Assembly (NCBI RefSeq): GCF_900116545.1
Contig: NZ_FPCK01000004.1
Span: forward strand, 310,001 to 374,000
Origin: Devosia crocina
GTDB taxonomy: Bacteria; Pseudomonadota; Alphaproteobacteria; Rhizobiales; Devosiaceae
Direction: 5' to 3'
Length of the DNA stretch: 64,000 nt
Part shown: positions 63,616 through 64,000 of the stretch, in pieces
Layout: every line of letters starts with the position of its first letter
Position numbering within the stretch: position 1 is the first letter of the stretch
Notes under the pieces: model-generated
What the model saw: only the letters and a program-made list of their open reading frames with translations
What the model was told of the DNA's origin: nothing
Databases searched by the model: none
Made by a program: the position numbers and the translations under genes

Positions 63616-64000
63616 CCAAGATGCGAGGGTAAACGCTTCCGATGGGTGGAGTTAAACGTGAGCACTCTCTCACCCCTGATGCGAAGCTGCTGCCGAGCGC
63701 AAAAAACCACCGCAGAGCTCACTCATATTATGTGACCGGCCAGCCCACCGGTCACCGCAGCTTTGCGCCCCATTCCGGCCGTTCAGGACCCTTCTGAGCT
63801 TTCCCAAAAGCTGCCATCCCTTGAAGAAGCGTCGCATGCCAGAAAGGGGTGGGAAGCGGACTGGCAGGTTTTGTCACTCTTTAGACCGCTCCGAACCAGA
63901 AGCCGACGCACCTGACAGTTGCGGCCCACTAAGGCGGCAGATACCCATGGGGGATGGAGCACGTTTCTGACGACAAGCTGGAGGAGTTACGGGACGCTGC
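63616..64000. other. Non-coding right end with repeat copy G
   Basis: This 385-base stretch after gdhA has no gene I can support. It contains repeat copy G, which may run almost to the end of the window. Confidence 0.55.
63760..63930 (+). repeat. Dispersed GCGCCCCATTCC repeat, copy G
   Basis: This is the longest copy. It reads GCTTTGCGCCCCATTCCGGC, GGACCCTTCTGAGCTTTCCC, AAAAGCTGCCATCCC, GAAGCG, GGGGTGGGAAGCGGAC and AGTTGCGGCCCA (63917-63928). It shares its first 100 bases with copy B and its last box with copy C. Confidence 0.75.

Overview
The window is a high-GC accessory or catabolic segment from an alphaproteobacterium. The many solute-binding-protein transporters (TRAP, TTT, sugar ABC, peptide ABC), the GntR/LacI/IclR/ROK regulators and the palindromic repeats look like Hyphomicrobiales, and a Devosia-like genome is my best guess; that is an impression, not a search result. 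I see no rRNA, tRNA, CRISPR array, replication origin or intact insertion sequence. The only mobile-element trace is a frameshifted tyrosine recombinase at 51.1-51.7 kb.

Layout. (1) 1-4.05 kb: a TRAP carboxylate transporter operon (dctPQM order) with a divergent AraC regulator. (2) 4.1-11.5 kb: a tripartite tricarboxylate (TTT) transporter with an HpaI-type aldolase and a 2-keto-4-pentenoate-hydratase-like enzyme, followed by a LacI regulator and an orphan sugar-binding protein. Both promoters in this block carry the same upstream box, -35 element and operator. (3) 12.1-20.1 kb: a sugar or polyol-phosphate-type ABC transporter with ROK regulator, PHP phosphoesterase and PhoU-domain Na/Pi transporter. 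(4) 20.5-29.7 kb: SDR, GntR, RraA-like, IclR, split DhaK/DhaL kinase, DapA-like aldolase and a second TTT transporter. (5) 29.7-31.75 kb: a gene graveyard holding a decayed aminoglycoside-phosphotransferase-like gene and a decayed ABC ATPase fragment. (6) 31.76-50.85 kb: a large island under two GntR/FCD regulators. It holds two paralogous nitrilase-superfamily enzymes, a TRZ/ATZ-type amidohydrolase, an NMT1-type ABC importer, an SDR, a DapA-like aldolase, a RidA protein, a Rieske oxygenase with its reductase, an allantoinase/hydantoinase-like enzyme, a NIPSNAP protein and a xanthine-dehydrogenase-type two-subunit hydroxylase. (7) 51.1-51.7 kb: the broken integrase. (8) 51.95-59.9 kb: a Dpp/Opp-type ABC transporter operon with a GH172 (DUF2961) enzyme and a divergent LacI regulator. 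(9) 60.4-63.6 kb: a DUF305 protein divergent from a membrane protein, then NADP-type glutamate dehydrogenase.

Two themes connect the blocks. First, at least seven copies of a GCGCCCCATTCC-headed dispersed repeat, all on the plus strand, lie between the gene blocks, and one copy forms the 3-prime end of a coding sequence. Second, near-palindromes of the form TGGTATACCA occur in five intergenic regions of the 32-51 kb island, which argues that the whole set is one GntR-controlled regulon. The enzyme set suggests breakdown of an N-heterocycle: deamination, hydroxylation by Rieske and molybdenum enzymes, ring opening, amide hydrolysis and enamine/imine clean-up. This is the best candidate here for an undescribed pathway; a purine or other azaheterocycle is plausible, but the substrate cannot be fixed from sequence alone.
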